From CAIQJJ01 sp049325275 (GTDB lineage: Bacteria; Chloroflexota; Anaerolineae; Anaerolineales; UBA4823), in contig JBMOLU010000001.1 in NCBI GenBank assembly GCA_049325275.1, forward strand, positions 248,001 through 312,000: DNA of 64,000 nucleotides. Reading direction: 5' to 3'. Below are positions 42,647 to 51,053 of this stretch, piece after piece (the first letter of the stretch is position 1; every line of letters begins with the position of its first letter). The notes under the pieces are model-generated. The model did no database searches. It was not told the DNA's origin and was given only the letters and a program-made list of their open reading frames with translations. The position numbers and the translations under genes are program-made.

Positions 42647-43234
42647 ATGGAACCGCGCATTTTTCACGGTAAGTTGACCCCGGAGGACCTTGCCCGCACG
42701 TTGGTGGCGGCTTTCAACCGGGGGAACCTGCGTGCGGCCCAATATGGGCAAGGCAGAACTGTGGCCGTTCAAATTGCGACGCGCGATCGCCCCATGTCAG
42801 GTGGGCAGACGGCGTTGACGGTGCAAATCCAGCGGGTGGAAGACGGCGTTTCCATCCAGATGGGCGAACAGGGAATGTGGGGGGTTGCGGCCAGCCTCGG
42901 CCAGACCGCACTTTCTACGTTGCTCAACCCTTGGAACCTCTTAGGCCGCCTGGATGACCTGGCACAGGATGTCGAAAATCTACAGCTTTCTGAGAAAGTG
43001 TGGAAAACGATCGAGGCGGCCGCCCGCGCCGCCGGAGCTTCACACGAACTCTCCGAACGCTTGCGGCGGATGGTGTGCGCCTATTGCAATACGGCTAACC
43101 CGGTTGGCGAGCCTGCTTGCATTGCTTGTGGGGCGCCCTTGGGAAAAGTGCAACCGAACACTTGCAAGAAATGTGGTTTTGTCTTTAAACCTGGGGAAAA
43201 TTTCTGCGCCAACTGTGGCGCCACGTTACCATAA
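42647..43234 (+). CDS. Double zinc-ribbon protein
   Basis: A 195-aa protein. The C-terminal 60 residues hold two zinc ribbons (CAYCNTANPVGEPACIACG and CKKCGFVFKPGENFCANCG). The N-terminal 130 residues form an unrecognised alpha/beta domain (TPEDLARTLVAAFNRGNLRA, RTVAVQIATRDRP, ALTVQIQRVEDGVSIQMGEQ) ending in a helical stretch. AAAGGA six bases upstream fixes the ATG at 42647; TATAAT at 42593-42598 is a likely -10. Such proteins often act as small regulators or structural factors, but nothing here decides. Confidence 0.75.
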   Translation: MEPRIFHGKLTPEDLARTLVAAFNRGNLRAAQYGQGRTVAVQIATRDRPMSGGQTALTVQIQRVEDGVSIQMGEQGMWGVAASLGQTALSTLLNPWNLLGRLDDLAQDVENLQLSEKVWKTIEAAARAAGASHELSERLRRMVCAYCNTANPVGEPACIACGAPLGKVQPNTCKKCGFVFKPGENFCANCGATLP

Positions 43235-43344
43235 CGGCCCGAGGTGGGTGGAACCTCGGGCCGCACATGAATTCTTTCGCAGCGAAAGCGGGAGAACCGA
43301 TAGCAAAGAAGCCGTGTACGGCTTTGTGCAGGGGAAGAAAACGC

Positions 43345-44040
43345 TCAAGGCGCTTTCAACAGCGCCAGCGCTTTTTCGATCGCCGGCAGCAGATCGGCTT
43401 CTTCAGCCGCAGCGGCAGGGCCGACAAACGACATACTTTGCTGCCCCATCAGGCGTGATGTCAGGCGGTTCTCCTGGCGTTCGAGTGCAGCGATCGCATC
43501 GGTGTACCCGACTTGCCCAATAAAATGCACCGCCTGCGTGCGTACGGCAACCGGCACTTGCCGGTCGGCCACGATATCGCACAGGTAACCGCTTGCCAGC
43601 GGACAAGACTTCAGGATGTGAAAAATGTGCGTTTCGGTTTGGGGGTACGCGGCGGCAACTTCGAGCAAGCACAACAAAGTACGCGTGCGTATCTGTGTCA
43701 GGCGATTGAGCAAATGCCGCCGCACGTTTTCAGGGGTGCTGAAACCGTCTTCGTCGGGAAGAAGCAACTCCCCGACCGTTTCCACCACTTGTTTGCGCAA
43801 GCCTAAATCGGGATCGTCTAAGCGTGCGGCGATCAGGTAGGCTACCAATGGCGAAACGCGCGGTGCATTCAACTCGCGCAGGCGAGCCAAGCCTGATCGG
43901 CGTAAGTTGGTATCAGGTGAGGTGATGTCCTCAGCGGCGCTCCATACGGCAGGGAAAAGCTCCACTGCATTGGTGATCACGTTGGCGTAATCGAAAAGGA
44001 ACGGCTGAGCAATTTGTATTTCAGGAAAATCTAAATCCAT
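43345..44040 (-). CDS. HEAT-repeat protein
   Basis: A 231-aa all-helical protein with about four HEAT-like repeats (LRRSGLARLRELNAPRVSPL, DPDLGLRKQVVETVGELLLP, VPVAVRTQAVHFIGQVGYTD). These form a protein-binding solenoid. The ATG at 44040 has GAGG close by; the longer frame to 44118 lacks a ribosome site. Partner unknown. Confidence 0.75.
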   Translation of the reverse strand: MDLDFPEIQIAQPFLFDYANVITNAVELFPAVWSAAEDITSPDTNLRRSGLARLRELNAPRVSPLVAYLIAARLDDPDLGLRKQVVETVGELLLPDEDGFSTPENVRRHLLNRLTQIRTRTLLCLLEVAAAYPQTETHIFHILKSCPLASGYLCDIVADRQVPVAVRTQAVHFIGQVGYTDAIAALERQENRLTSRLMGQQSMSFVGPAAAAEEADLLPAIEKALALLKAP

Positions 44041-44152
44041 AGGCCTCGTTTTCTGGCGTGGAATAAGTATACCAAAAACCGGCCGGGTTTGCAGAGAGAT
44101 TCTTTGGACGAAACGCAAAAATGGCGACGAACCCAGGCGTTCGTCCTCTCAG

Positions 44153-44262
44153 AAGCTGTCTGAAAAAACAAGGTCAACACACTTTTCCGGCCAGAAACAG
44201 GCATCCTCTACCCGTATGGAAGTGCGTCGCACCTGGCGGTGGCACTTTTCAGATAATCTTTC
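44153..44262. repeat. ~105-bp inverted-repeat element, reference copy
   Basis: Begins CTGTCTGAAAAAACAAGG, contains CAACACACTTTTCCGGCC, GGAAGTGCGTCGCACC and ends GGCACTTTTCAGATAATC. The ends TCTGAAAA/TTTTCAGA are inverted repeats. It lies between the HEAT and solute-binding genes. Confidence 0.75.
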
Positions 44263-45538
44263 AAGGAGAAGTGCGGATTTCAATCAACCGGGTCTCGATT
44301 GCCAACGCCGCCTGCTGCAAAGCAGTTGCCGGGTCGGCGTTTTCTGTGAAAATCGCGTACAAGGCTGATGTGAGCGCATCCCAATAGACCCCTTGCTCGG
44401 GGCACAAGGGATAAGCTGTGCCACCGGCCAGCGCCGTGGCTGCCTGCTGGATGAGTGCATCGCGAGGCTGAGCCGCGGTCACGGAAGGGATAAAGCCGAC
44501 CTCAGCCAGCAGGGTTTGCACTTCATGCGTCAGAAAATAAGTCATCAACCGTGTTGCCGCAGCTTGTTCATCCCCCACTGCGTTGATATTGAGATACAGG
44601 CTCTCTGCCCACACGAACCCTGACAGTTTCCCAGCCGCAGTATCCGGCCAAGGATCGATGACGATATTGCGCCATCCAACAGCCTGGGACAACTCGACCC
44701 GTTTCCAGGTTCCTTCGACGATCATCCCGGCGGTGGCCTCTTTGAACAGGCGCAGATCGCGGTTGGTGTTGAGTTCGACTGGGCCGGCCAACTGAAAATC
44801 ACGCAGTAAATCCACCCACAGCAAACCGCTATCGGTGTTGAACGTCGGGTTACAATTGTCGTCCATCAGGCTACCGCCCAAACCATACAGGTGCGCACCC
44901 GAATAAAGCGGCCCGCGCTCCAGGTCTGCCCCGACGACACCGCCCTTGGTAACGGCCAGTGAAGCGTCGATCAGGCCAGCAAAGTTGGCCGCAGCCTGTG
45001 GTACGATCGACGGGTTGCGGTACAGTACGACGCCACTGACTGCATAAGGCAAGCCAATCCACTGCCCGCGGGAAAAACCGAGGTTGACGGCGGGCGGCAT
45101 CAGCGATTGGCGCAGCGAATTATGGACGAAGGGCGTCAGATCGGCGACGAGATGCTGGCGTGCGTAGGCTTCTCCCCATGCGGCTTGCCCGAGCAAAATT
45201 GTCGGGCCGCTGCCGTTGTACGCTGCCTGGTGATAACGCGCTTGCAGGTCTTCCGCGGGAATATAGCGAACGTCGAAACGCACGTTTGGGTAAGCGCCCT
45301 GGAAAGCCCGCAGAATTTGATCGAGGGCCACAACCTGCCCTTCGTTCCAGGAGTGCCAGATCGAAACCGTGGCATCCAGGCTGCGCGGCGTAGGCGTTGT
45401 GGTCGGGGGCAGCGTTTTCGTGGGTACGGGGCTGGGTGTGTCCGTCTGGTAGGGCGTACGCGTCGGACGTACAGCCTGCGGGGTACAGGCTGCGATGAAG
45501 AAAAACAGAAGTAAAAGCAGGCTACAGTGTCGTCGCAT
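44261..45538 (-). CDS. Orphan extracellular solute-binding lipoprotein
   Basis: A 425-aa lipoprotein (signal LLLLLFFFIAAC, lipobox IAAC near residue 16) with a Thr/Pro linker (PTRTPYQTDTPSPVPTKTLP) and a family-1 solute-binding fold (VSIWHSWNEGQVVALDQILR, GPTILLGQAAWGEAYARQHL, KEATAGMIVEGTWKRVELSQ). Likely binds a sugar or polyol. No permease or ATPase gene adjoins, so it either serves a transporter encoded elsewhere or acts as a sensor. ATG at 45538; TATAAT at 45556-45561 on the minus strand lies 17 bases upstream and there is no ribosome site. Confidence 0.88.
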   Translation of the reverse strand: MRRHCSLLLLLFFFIAACTPQAVRPTRTPYQTDTPSPVPTKTLPPTTTPTPRSLDATVSIWHSWNEGQVVALDQILRAFQGAYPNVRFDVRYIPAEDLQARYHQAAYNGSGPTILLGQAAWGEAYARQHLVADLTPFVHNSLRQSLMPPAVNLGFSRGQWIGLPYAVSGVVLYRNPSIVPQAAANFAGLIDASLAVTKGGVVGADLERGPLYSGAHLYGLGGSLMDDNCNPTFNTDSGLLWVDLLRDFQLAGPVELNTNRDLRLFKEATAGMIVEGTWKRVELSQAVGWRNIVIDPWPDTAAGKLSGFVWAESLYLNINAVGDEQAAATRLMTYFLTHEVQTLLAEVGFIPSVTAAQPRDALIQQAATALAGGTAYPLCPEQGVYWDALTSALYAIFTENADPATALQQAALAIETRLIEIRTSP

Positions 45539-45561
45539 GGCGAATTTTGATGCCAATTATA

Positions 45562-46064
45562 CCGCCCGCCCCTGTTTTTCCGCCCTCTTCACACCAAATT
45601 TGCCGAGATCATGTATAATTTCAATACCTTCTGCAATGTCAATTCTTCCTGTTTTTGTGGAAGAATTTTTCTCGAGAATACTTTTCTGGTTGAAAGCTTT
45701 TCCCTTCTGTAGTTGATCTTTGCTTTCAACCTGGCCGCAGGTCCTTGCGCTAACGCGAAAAACCATTTCATGCGGCCATGGCGATGAAATTGCTCGTCTC
45801 AGTAGAAACCGCGTCATTTGGCGTGGCGGTTTTTGGGTTATTGTGCTTTGGTTTGCAACTGTTGTGCATGGAAAGCTTATAGGAAGTCAATGGTGATGAC
45901 CGGTATCCAGCATCCAACAGCGTTTCAAGAGCCTTGTCAGACTGAGTGTACTTCCACTGTCTGATCTTTTTCCGTCCCAGATTCCGTATTCGTCTGAGAA
46001 CGCCAGTCTTTTTCGCAGCCGTGGCCCTTTGAGAGGGTGCGGCTGTGTTTGTTTAAAGTGGCTT
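45562..46064 (+). promoter_or_regulatory. Structured non-coding region upstream of recX
   Basis: About 500 bases without a supported gene but with several hairpins: ATTCTTCC/GGAAGAAT near 45643-45667; CAGAC...GTCTG followed by ATCTTTTT at 45938-45971 (terminator-like); and CAGCCG...CGGCTG with an inner CCCT/AGGG, followed by TGTTTGTTT, ending about 20 bases before recX. It may be a recX leader or hold a small RNA with its terminator. Neither is shown. Confidence 0.35.
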
Positions 46065-46715
46065 ATGATGGCAGTGGTTACAGCGCTCAAACAGCAAAAA
46101 CGTAATCCCCAACGCATTAATGTCTATGTGGATGGCGAATATCGTTGTGCGCTCTATCGCATTACGGCGGCCTGGCTGCGCATCGGCCAGGAGGTAACCG
46201 AAACGCAACTGGCAGCCTTGCTCGAAAAAGACGGCCGTGAAGCTGCTTACCAACAGGCCTACCGCCTTCTCGAACGCCGCGAGCGTACGGTGGCCGAAAT
46301 CGAGCGCCGCTTACGCGAGCGCGGTTTTTCAGACGAGATCATTACTGACTTGCTGGCGCGTTTGCAAGAAAGTGGTGTCGTCAACGACAACCGTTTTGCC
46401 CGCAACTTTGTCGAAGCACGCGCCACGTTCCGCCCGCGTAGCCGGCGCGCCTTACGCGTCGAGTTGCGCCAGCGTGGCCTGCAAGAGGCGCAGATCGCCG
46501 AAGCGCTTGCCGACGTGGATGAAGGAGCGATGGCTTACCAGGTAGCCTTGAAGCAGGGCCGCCGTTTGCAGGCGCTTGCATGGCAAGAATTTCGCCAAAA
46601 GCTGGGTGCTTTTTTGGCCCGTCGCGGTTTCAACTATGAAGTGATTGCGCCGGTCGTCCGGCGCGTGTGGAACGAGCAACATTCTGAAGACGAGTCATTC
46701 GATGACGCAACTTAA
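46065..46715 (+). CDS. recX: Regulatory protein RecX
   Basis: A 216-aa helical protein of the RecX family, which binds RecA filaments and limits recombination. Seen: the N-terminal beta strand RINVYVDGEYRCAL, QAYRLLERRERTVAEIERRL, GFSDEIITDLLARLQESGVV-NDNRFARNFVEA (the core motif), SRRALRVELRQRGL, and a third helical repeat. ATG at 46065, or the next codon. No recA lies nearby. The gene is 18 bases before rny. Confidence 0.87.
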   Translation: MMAVVTALKQQKRNPQRINVYVDGEYRCALYRITAAWLRIGQEVTETQLAALLEKDGREAAYQQAYRLLERRERTVAEIERRLRERGFSDEIITDLLARLQESGVVNDNRFARNFVEARATFRPRSRRALRVELRQRGLQEAQIAEALADVDEGAMAYQVALKQGRRLQALAWQEFRQKLGAFLARRGFNYEVIAPVVRRVWNEQHSEDESFDDAT

Positions 46716-46733
46716 TTTAGCGAGGTAAATCTT

Positions 46734-48263
46734 ATGGACGTAATTCCTATCATCGTAGCCGCCGTGATCGCGCTGGGTATTGGAGGAGCGATCGGCTATG
46801 TGATCAAACAGTATCAATTTCAAACATTTCAACAAAAGCAGCGGGTCGAGGCAGAGCAAATCGTGACCCTGGCACGCGAGCAGGCCCAGCAGATCGAGTT
46901 GCAGGCGAAAGACAAGGCCCTGCAAGTTCGCCAGGCCGCCGAAACGGAGTTGAGCCGCCGCCGTTCTGAACTCAGCCGTGAAGAAGATCGCCTTCAACGC
47001 CGGCGCGAGGAAATGGATTCCCGGACAGAGCGCCTGGAGAAACGTGAGCAGAACATCAACAAACGCCAGAGCCAGATCGACCGTCGGGCGGGCGAGATCG
47101 AGAAGCTCCACGCACAGGAAGTCGAGGAACTGCAAAAGATTTCTCAAATGAGCGTGGACGATGCACGCGGCGTCTTGCTGGCCGAGGTCGAAAAAGAGGC
47201 CCGTTCCGATATGGCCCGTATCATGCGCCAGGTGGAGGCCGAAGCGCGCGAGGAGGGCGAGCGCCGTGCCCGCGAGTTGATCGCCGGCGCCATCCAACGT
47301 GTGGCATCCGAACACGTCAACGAAGTGACCACTTCGGTAGTAGAACTTCCTTCGGATGAAATGAAAGGACGCATCATCGGCCGTAACGGGCGCAATATCA
47401 ACGCTTTCGAGCAGCTCGCCGGCGTCGACGTGATCGTCGACGATACGCCCGAGGCCGTCACCATTTCCTGTTTCGATCCGGTGCGGCGTGAGGTTGCCCG
47501 GCGCGCGCTGGCCAAGCTGGTGCTCGACGGCCGCATCCACCCGGCACACGTCGAGAAAATCCTTAAGACAGAGCAGCGCGAAGTCGATAAATCGATTGTC
47601 GAGGCTGGAGAGCAAGCCGCCTACGATGCCGGCGTTCCCGGGCTGCACCCGGAAATCACCAAAGTACTTGGGCGGCTCAAATACCGCACGTCCTACGGGC
47701 AGAACCAGTTGGGTCATGCCGTCGAAACCGCACAGTTGGCTGCCGTGATCGCCGCCGAGTTGGGCGCAGACGTCGAAGTGGCGCGTGCCGGCGCTTTGCT
47801 GCACGATCTCGGCAAGGCGATCGACCACAATACTGAGGGCACCCATGCGCAAATCGGCGCCGACCTGGCCAAGCGCTACGGGGTAAATCCGAAGGTGATC
47901 AACTGCATTGCCGCACACCACCACGAAATCGACCAGGAATCGGTCGAAGCCGTGATCGTCGAAGCCGCCGACGCAATTTCCGGTGCCCGCCCCGGCGCTC
48001 GTCGCGAGAGTCTGGAGCAGTATCTCAAGCGCGTGCGCTCGCTCGAAGACATTGCCAATTCCTACAAGGGTGTGACGCAAAGCTACGCCTTGCAGGCCGG
48101 CCGCGAAGTGCGTATCTTCGTCAAGCCGGAAGAGATCGACGATCTCGACTCGATCCGCCTGGCGCGCGACATCGCCAAGAATATCGAAGAGACGATGCAA
48201 TACCCCGGCCAAATCCGCGTGACGGTGATCCGCGAGACGCGGGCCGTCGACTATGCCAAGTAA
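46734..48263 (+). CDS. rny: Ribonuclease Y
   Basis: A 509-aa membrane-anchored endoribonuclease that starts mRNA decay. One transmembrane segment at 3-22 (IIVAAVIALGIGGAIGYVI), a long Glu/Arg/Gln coiled coil to about 190, a KH domain with GRIIGRNGRNI near 216-226, and an HD domain with the metal-binding HDLGKA at 357-362. The end (RVTVIRETRAVDYAK) is the family's usual C-terminus. GAGG precedes the ATG. Length is normal for the family. Confidence 0.96.
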   Translation: MDVIPIIVAAVIALGIGGAIGYVIKQYQFQTFQQKQRVEAEQIVTLAREQAQQIELQAKDKALQVRQAAETELSRRRSELSREEDRLQRRREEMDSRTERLEKREQNINKRQSQIDRRAGEIEKLHAQEVEELQKISQMSVDDARGVLLAEVEKEARSDMARIMRQVEAEAREEGERRARELIAGAIQRVASEHVNEVTTSVVELPSDEMKGRIIGRNGRNINAFEQLAGVDVIVDDTPEAVTISCFDPVRREVARRALAKLVLDGRIHPAHVEKILKTEQREVDKSIVEAGEQAAYDAGVPGLHPEITKVLGRLKYRTSYGQNQLGHAVETAQLAAVIAAELGADVEVARAGALLHDLGKAIDHNTEGTHAQIGADLAKRYGVNPKVINCIAAHHHEIDQESVEAVIVEAADAISGARPGARRESLEQYLKRVRSLEDIANSYKGVTQSYALQAGREVRIFVKPEEIDDLDSIRLARDIAKNIEETMQYPGQIRVTVIRETRAVDYAK

Positions 48264-48300
48264 CGGGCGACGCGGGCTGCATCGCACAACAAGACCCATA

Positions 48301-48354
48301 AAGCCTGCCTTCGCCAGCGGATTTTCGGCCGGCGAAGGCAGGCTTCGAGTTTTT
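48301..48354 (+). terminator. Terminator of rny
   Basis: AAGCCTGCCTTCGCC and its exact complement GGCGAAGGCAGGCTT around a 15-base loop, followed by CGAGTTTTTG. Confidence 0.85.
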
Positions 48355-48367
48355 GTCGCTGCGGTTT

Positions 48368-48406
48368 AAGTTGTCCTGGCAACGCTTCATGAGCATCCGA
48401 CAACTT
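48368..48406 (+). promoter_or_regulatory. Inverted repeat before mntP
   Basis: AAGTTGTC (48368-48375) and GACAACTT (48399-48406) are perfectly complementary and lie just before the mntP ribosome site. They could be a metal-regulator site or a leader hairpin. There is no room for a yybP-ykoY manganese riboswitch. Confidence 0.4.
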
Positions 48407-48416
48407 TGGAGAAAAG

Positions 48417-48986
48417 ATGACGCTTGCTGCAACGTTGACAACTTCTTTCCTGATTGCTGTCGGCCTGGCGATGGATGCCTTTGCCGTTTCTTTGGGCGTT
48501 GCCACAGCAGGCGCAGCCAAAGACCGTCGTGCAAAATTCCGCCTGGCCTGGCACTTCGGCGTCTTCCAGGCCGGCATGACGTTGTTGGGGTGGCTGGCAG
48601 GCAGCACGGTCGCCAGTTTCATCACGGCGTTCGATCACTGGGTCGCCATGGCTTTGCTGGCATACGTGGGGGGCAGCATGATTCGGGCAGGCCTCGATCC
48701 CGAGCGGGAATGTTACCCGTCGAACCCATCCAAAGGAAAAATCCTGATGACGCTTTGCGTTGCTACCAGCATCGACGCCATGGCGGTCGGCCTCGGTATG
48801 GCAATGATCGGCACCCCCGTCCTTTTTCCGTCGCTGGTAATCGGAGTCGTGACGGTGGCGCTTTCCGCAATCGGCTTGCAGGCCGGGAACAAGCTGGGGG
48901 AGAAGTTCGGCAAGCGGATGGAGGTTATCGGTGGCCTGGTGTTGATCGGGATTGGTATTCGGGTGGTGATCGAGCACTTGATGTAG
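48417..48986 (+). CDS. mntP: Manganese efflux pump MntP
   Basis: A 189-aa membrane protein with six hydrophobic segments. Two inverted half-repeats carry the metal-site acids: GLAMDAFAVSLGVATAG near residue 17 and ATSIDAMAVGLGMAMIG near 119. It exports Mn(II). GGAG precedes the ATG by five bases. No mntR gene is in the window. Confidence 0.93.
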   Translation: MTLAATLTTSFLIAVGLAMDAFAVSLGVATAGAAKDRRAKFRLAWHFGVFQAGMTLLGWLAGSTVASFITAFDHWVAMALLAYVGGSMIRAGLDPERECYPSNPSKGKILMTLCVATSIDAMAVGLGMAMIGTPVLFPSLVIGVVTVALSAIGLQAGNKLGEKFGKRMEVIGGLVLIGIGIRVVIEHLM

Positions 48987-49056
48987 GATTCACGGCTGCC
49001 GCAGAATTCTTACGCGACTTTCATTTCTGCGAACAGCCGGTACAAAACGGCGGTGC

Positions 49057-49062
49057 TATAAT
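49057..49062 (+). promoter_or_regulatory. Extended -10 of the exporter operon
   Basis: TGC-TATAAT, with no clear -35. Transcription should begin near 49069, so a coding start before that is unlikely. Confidence 0.5.
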
Positions 49063-49118
49063 TGCTTTGTGGGGTGACCGTTGCCTTGCCCGCAAACCCG
49101 TTCGCATTCACCATCAAT

Positions 49119-49838
49119 ATGCCCGCTTCCCCTTTTGTCTCGAACCAACCCCTCATCACCTTCCGCCAGGTGGCGAAAGCGTACAAGACCCTGGCAGGCG
49201 ATTTTTTCGCATTACGAGGCATCGATGCTGAAATCTATCCGGGAGAGTTCATCGGGGTCCTGGGAAAGTCGGGCGCCGGCAAGACAACCCTGGTCAATTT
49301 GCTGACCGGGGTCGATCATCTGACATCGGGCGAAATCTGGGTGGAAGAGGTGGCCGTCCACAAGTTGGGAGAGAACCAGGCCGCCAGGTGGCGGGGGCGT
49401 AACCTGGGCGTGATCTTTCAGTCGTTCCAACTCATGCCCACCCTCAACCTGCTCGATAACGTGATGATGGCGATGGATTTCGCCAGCCTGTACCGCCCAC
49501 TGCGCAGCCCTGAGCGCGCGATGGCGCTCTTGCAGGCGGTCGAACTGGAAGAACACGCCTATAAATTGCCTGCCGACATTTCAGGCGGCCAGCAGCAGCG
49601 CGTGGCGATCGCGCGTGCCCTGGCCAACGATCCACCCATTCTGGTGGCCGATGAACCGACCGGGCGGCTCGATTCGGTGACCGCTGAGGTGATTTTTCGC
49701 ATTTTCGAGGACCTCGTGCGCCAAGGAAAGACGATTTTGATGGTCTCACACGATCCGAGCTTTTTCGACCGTTATTCACGCGTGATCTGGATCGCCGATG
49801 GGCAAGTTACCGATCAGCCGCAGTTCGAGGCAATTTAA
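49119..49838 (+). CDS. ABC exporter ATPase (LolD/MacB type)
   Basis: A 239-aa ATPase. Walker A GKSGAGKTT, Q loop FQSFQLMPTLN, signature SGGQQQRV, Walker B PILVADEPTGRLDS, H loop VSHDPS. It resembles the ATPases of LolCDE/MacB/FtsEX systems. The start is uncertain: the ATG at 49119 has no ribosome site, and an in-frame GTG at 49074 is possible. It is the first gene of a four-gene exporter operon. Confidence 0.88.
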   Translation: MPASPFVSNQPLITFRQVAKAYKTLAGDFFALRGIDAEIYPGEFIGVLGKSGAGKTTLVNLLTGVDHLTSGEIWVEEVAVHKLGENQAARWRGRNLGVIFQSFQLMPTLNLLDNVMMAMDFASLYRPLRSPERAMALLQAVELEEHAYKLPADISGGQQQRVAIARALANDPPILVADEPTGRLDSVTAEVIFRIFEDLVRQGKTILMVSHDPSFFDRYSRVIWIADGQVTDQPQFEAI

Positions 49839-49844
49839 GCTCCC

Positions 49845-51053
49845 ATGCAAACGACGCCGATCCCGCTCACCCCGCCCGAAGCGCCTTTGATCCAGCTGGA
49901 GAACGTCCACAAGATCTTCAAGACATCGGCGGGCGAATACCACGCCCTGAAGGGGATCAACCTGTCCTTTCAGCGCGGCGATTTTGCCGCCATCATGGGA
50001 AAGTCAGGCAGCGGCAAATCGACGCTGCTCAATATGCTCACCGGTATCGACCATCCGACGTCGGGGCTGGTACGTGTGGAAGACGCACAGCTTCACCAGA
50101 TGAACGAGGGCCAGTTGGCCGTCTGGCGCGGCAGGGCCATGGGGATCGTTTTTCAGTTTTTCCAGCTCTTACCTACCTTGAGCATTCTCGAAAACATTTT
50201 GCTGGCAATGGATTACGCCAGCGTATATCCCCAGAGCGAGCGTGAAGAGCGGGCCTGTGCTTTGCTGCGCCTGCTCGCTCTCGAAGACATGGCCGACAAG
50301 CTGCCCGCAGCGCTTTCCGGTGGGCAACAGCAGATCGCCGCCATCGCGCGCGCCCTGGCCAACGATCCGCCGATCGTCGTCGCCGACGAACCGACCGGCA
50401 ACCTGGACTCGCGGACGGCCGAAACTGTCTTGAAGATTTTTGCCGACCTGGCAGCGCGTGGCAAGACGATCCTGATCGTCACACACGACCCCACCCTGGC
50501 TCACCGAGCGGCCCGCCGCATCCTGATCTCCGACGGCGAACTGGTCAACGAATACGTGGTCCAGGCTTTGCCGGTGCTCACCCACCCGCAGATGTTGCAG
50601 ATCGGTAAGTTGGCCGTGCCTCGCCGTTATGAGCATGGCGCAACGATTGCCCGCCAGGGCGCCATGGATGAAGGATTGTACGTTCTCTGCAGCGGCCAGG
50701 TAGAAATATTGCGCCAGGGTCGGCGCAGGGGTGAGGAGCCGATCGGCGTCTTAGTGCCGGGAACGTATTTTAGCCACCTGGAGATGCTCGAAACCGAGGA
50801 TTGCGACATCGTCTGCCGCGCGCAAGGACCGGTCGAGATGCTGTGCGTGGCGCAAGGTCTGTTCAGCCAGTGGTTATCGCAAAACACCACCGCAGAAGCC
50901 GCCTTACGCCAGGCCGCACGACAGCGCAGCCAGCAACTCTGCCCGGCGAGTTCACCGCGCTCTCAGTTGCACAGCGAGGTGCCGCAGCTTGATGATCAGC
51001 CGCAGCAGCCGCCTGCCCGCAAGCCGCGTTCCCGTTTTTGGAGGTGGCGATGA
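49845..51053 (+). CDS. ABC exporter ATPase fused to a cyclic-nucleotide-binding domain
   Basis: A 402-aa protein. Residues 15-235 are an ATPase of the same LolD/MacB type (GKSGSGKST, FQFFQLLPTLS, SGGQQQIAAI, PIVVADEPTGNLDS, VTHDPT). Residues about 254-345 are a Crp-type cNMP-binding domain (YEHGATIARQGAMDEGLYVL, CSGQVEILRQG, PGTYFSHLEMLETEDCDIVC). The phosphate-binding cassette is altered (FSHLEMLE in place of FGEIALL-x-RA), so the ligand may not be cAMP. A Gln/Pro/Arg-rich tail follows. The signature has Ile where Arg is usual (QQQIA). The stop overlaps the permease ATG. Confidence 0.87.
   Translation: MQTTPIPLTPPEAPLIQLENVHKIFKTSAGEYHALKGINLSFQRGDFAAIMGKSGSGKSTLLNMLTGIDHPTSGLVRVEDAQLHQMNEGQLAVWRGRAMGIVFQFFQLLPTLSILENILLAMDYASVYPQSEREERACALLRLLALEDMADKLPAALSGGQQQIAAIARALANDPPIVVADEPTGNLDSRTAETVLKIFADLAARGKTILIVTHDPTLAHRAARRILISDGELVNEYVVQALPVLTHPQMLQIGKLAVPRRYEHGATIARQGAMDEGLYVLCSGQVEILRQGRRRGEEPIGVLVPGTYFSHLEMLETEDCDIVCRAQGPVEMLCVAQGLFSQWLSQNTTAEAALRQAARQRSQQLCPASSPRSQLHSEVPQLDDQPQQPPARKPRSRFWRWR

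Noticed and set aside
46695..48299. 534-codon open frame antisense to rny
   Set aside because: Fully overlaps a certain gene; low-information composition; no start signal. A GC-bias shadow.
48355..48416. yybP-ykoY manganese riboswitch before mntP
   Set aside because: Only about 60 bases lie between the rny terminator and mntP, too few, and the motif is absent.
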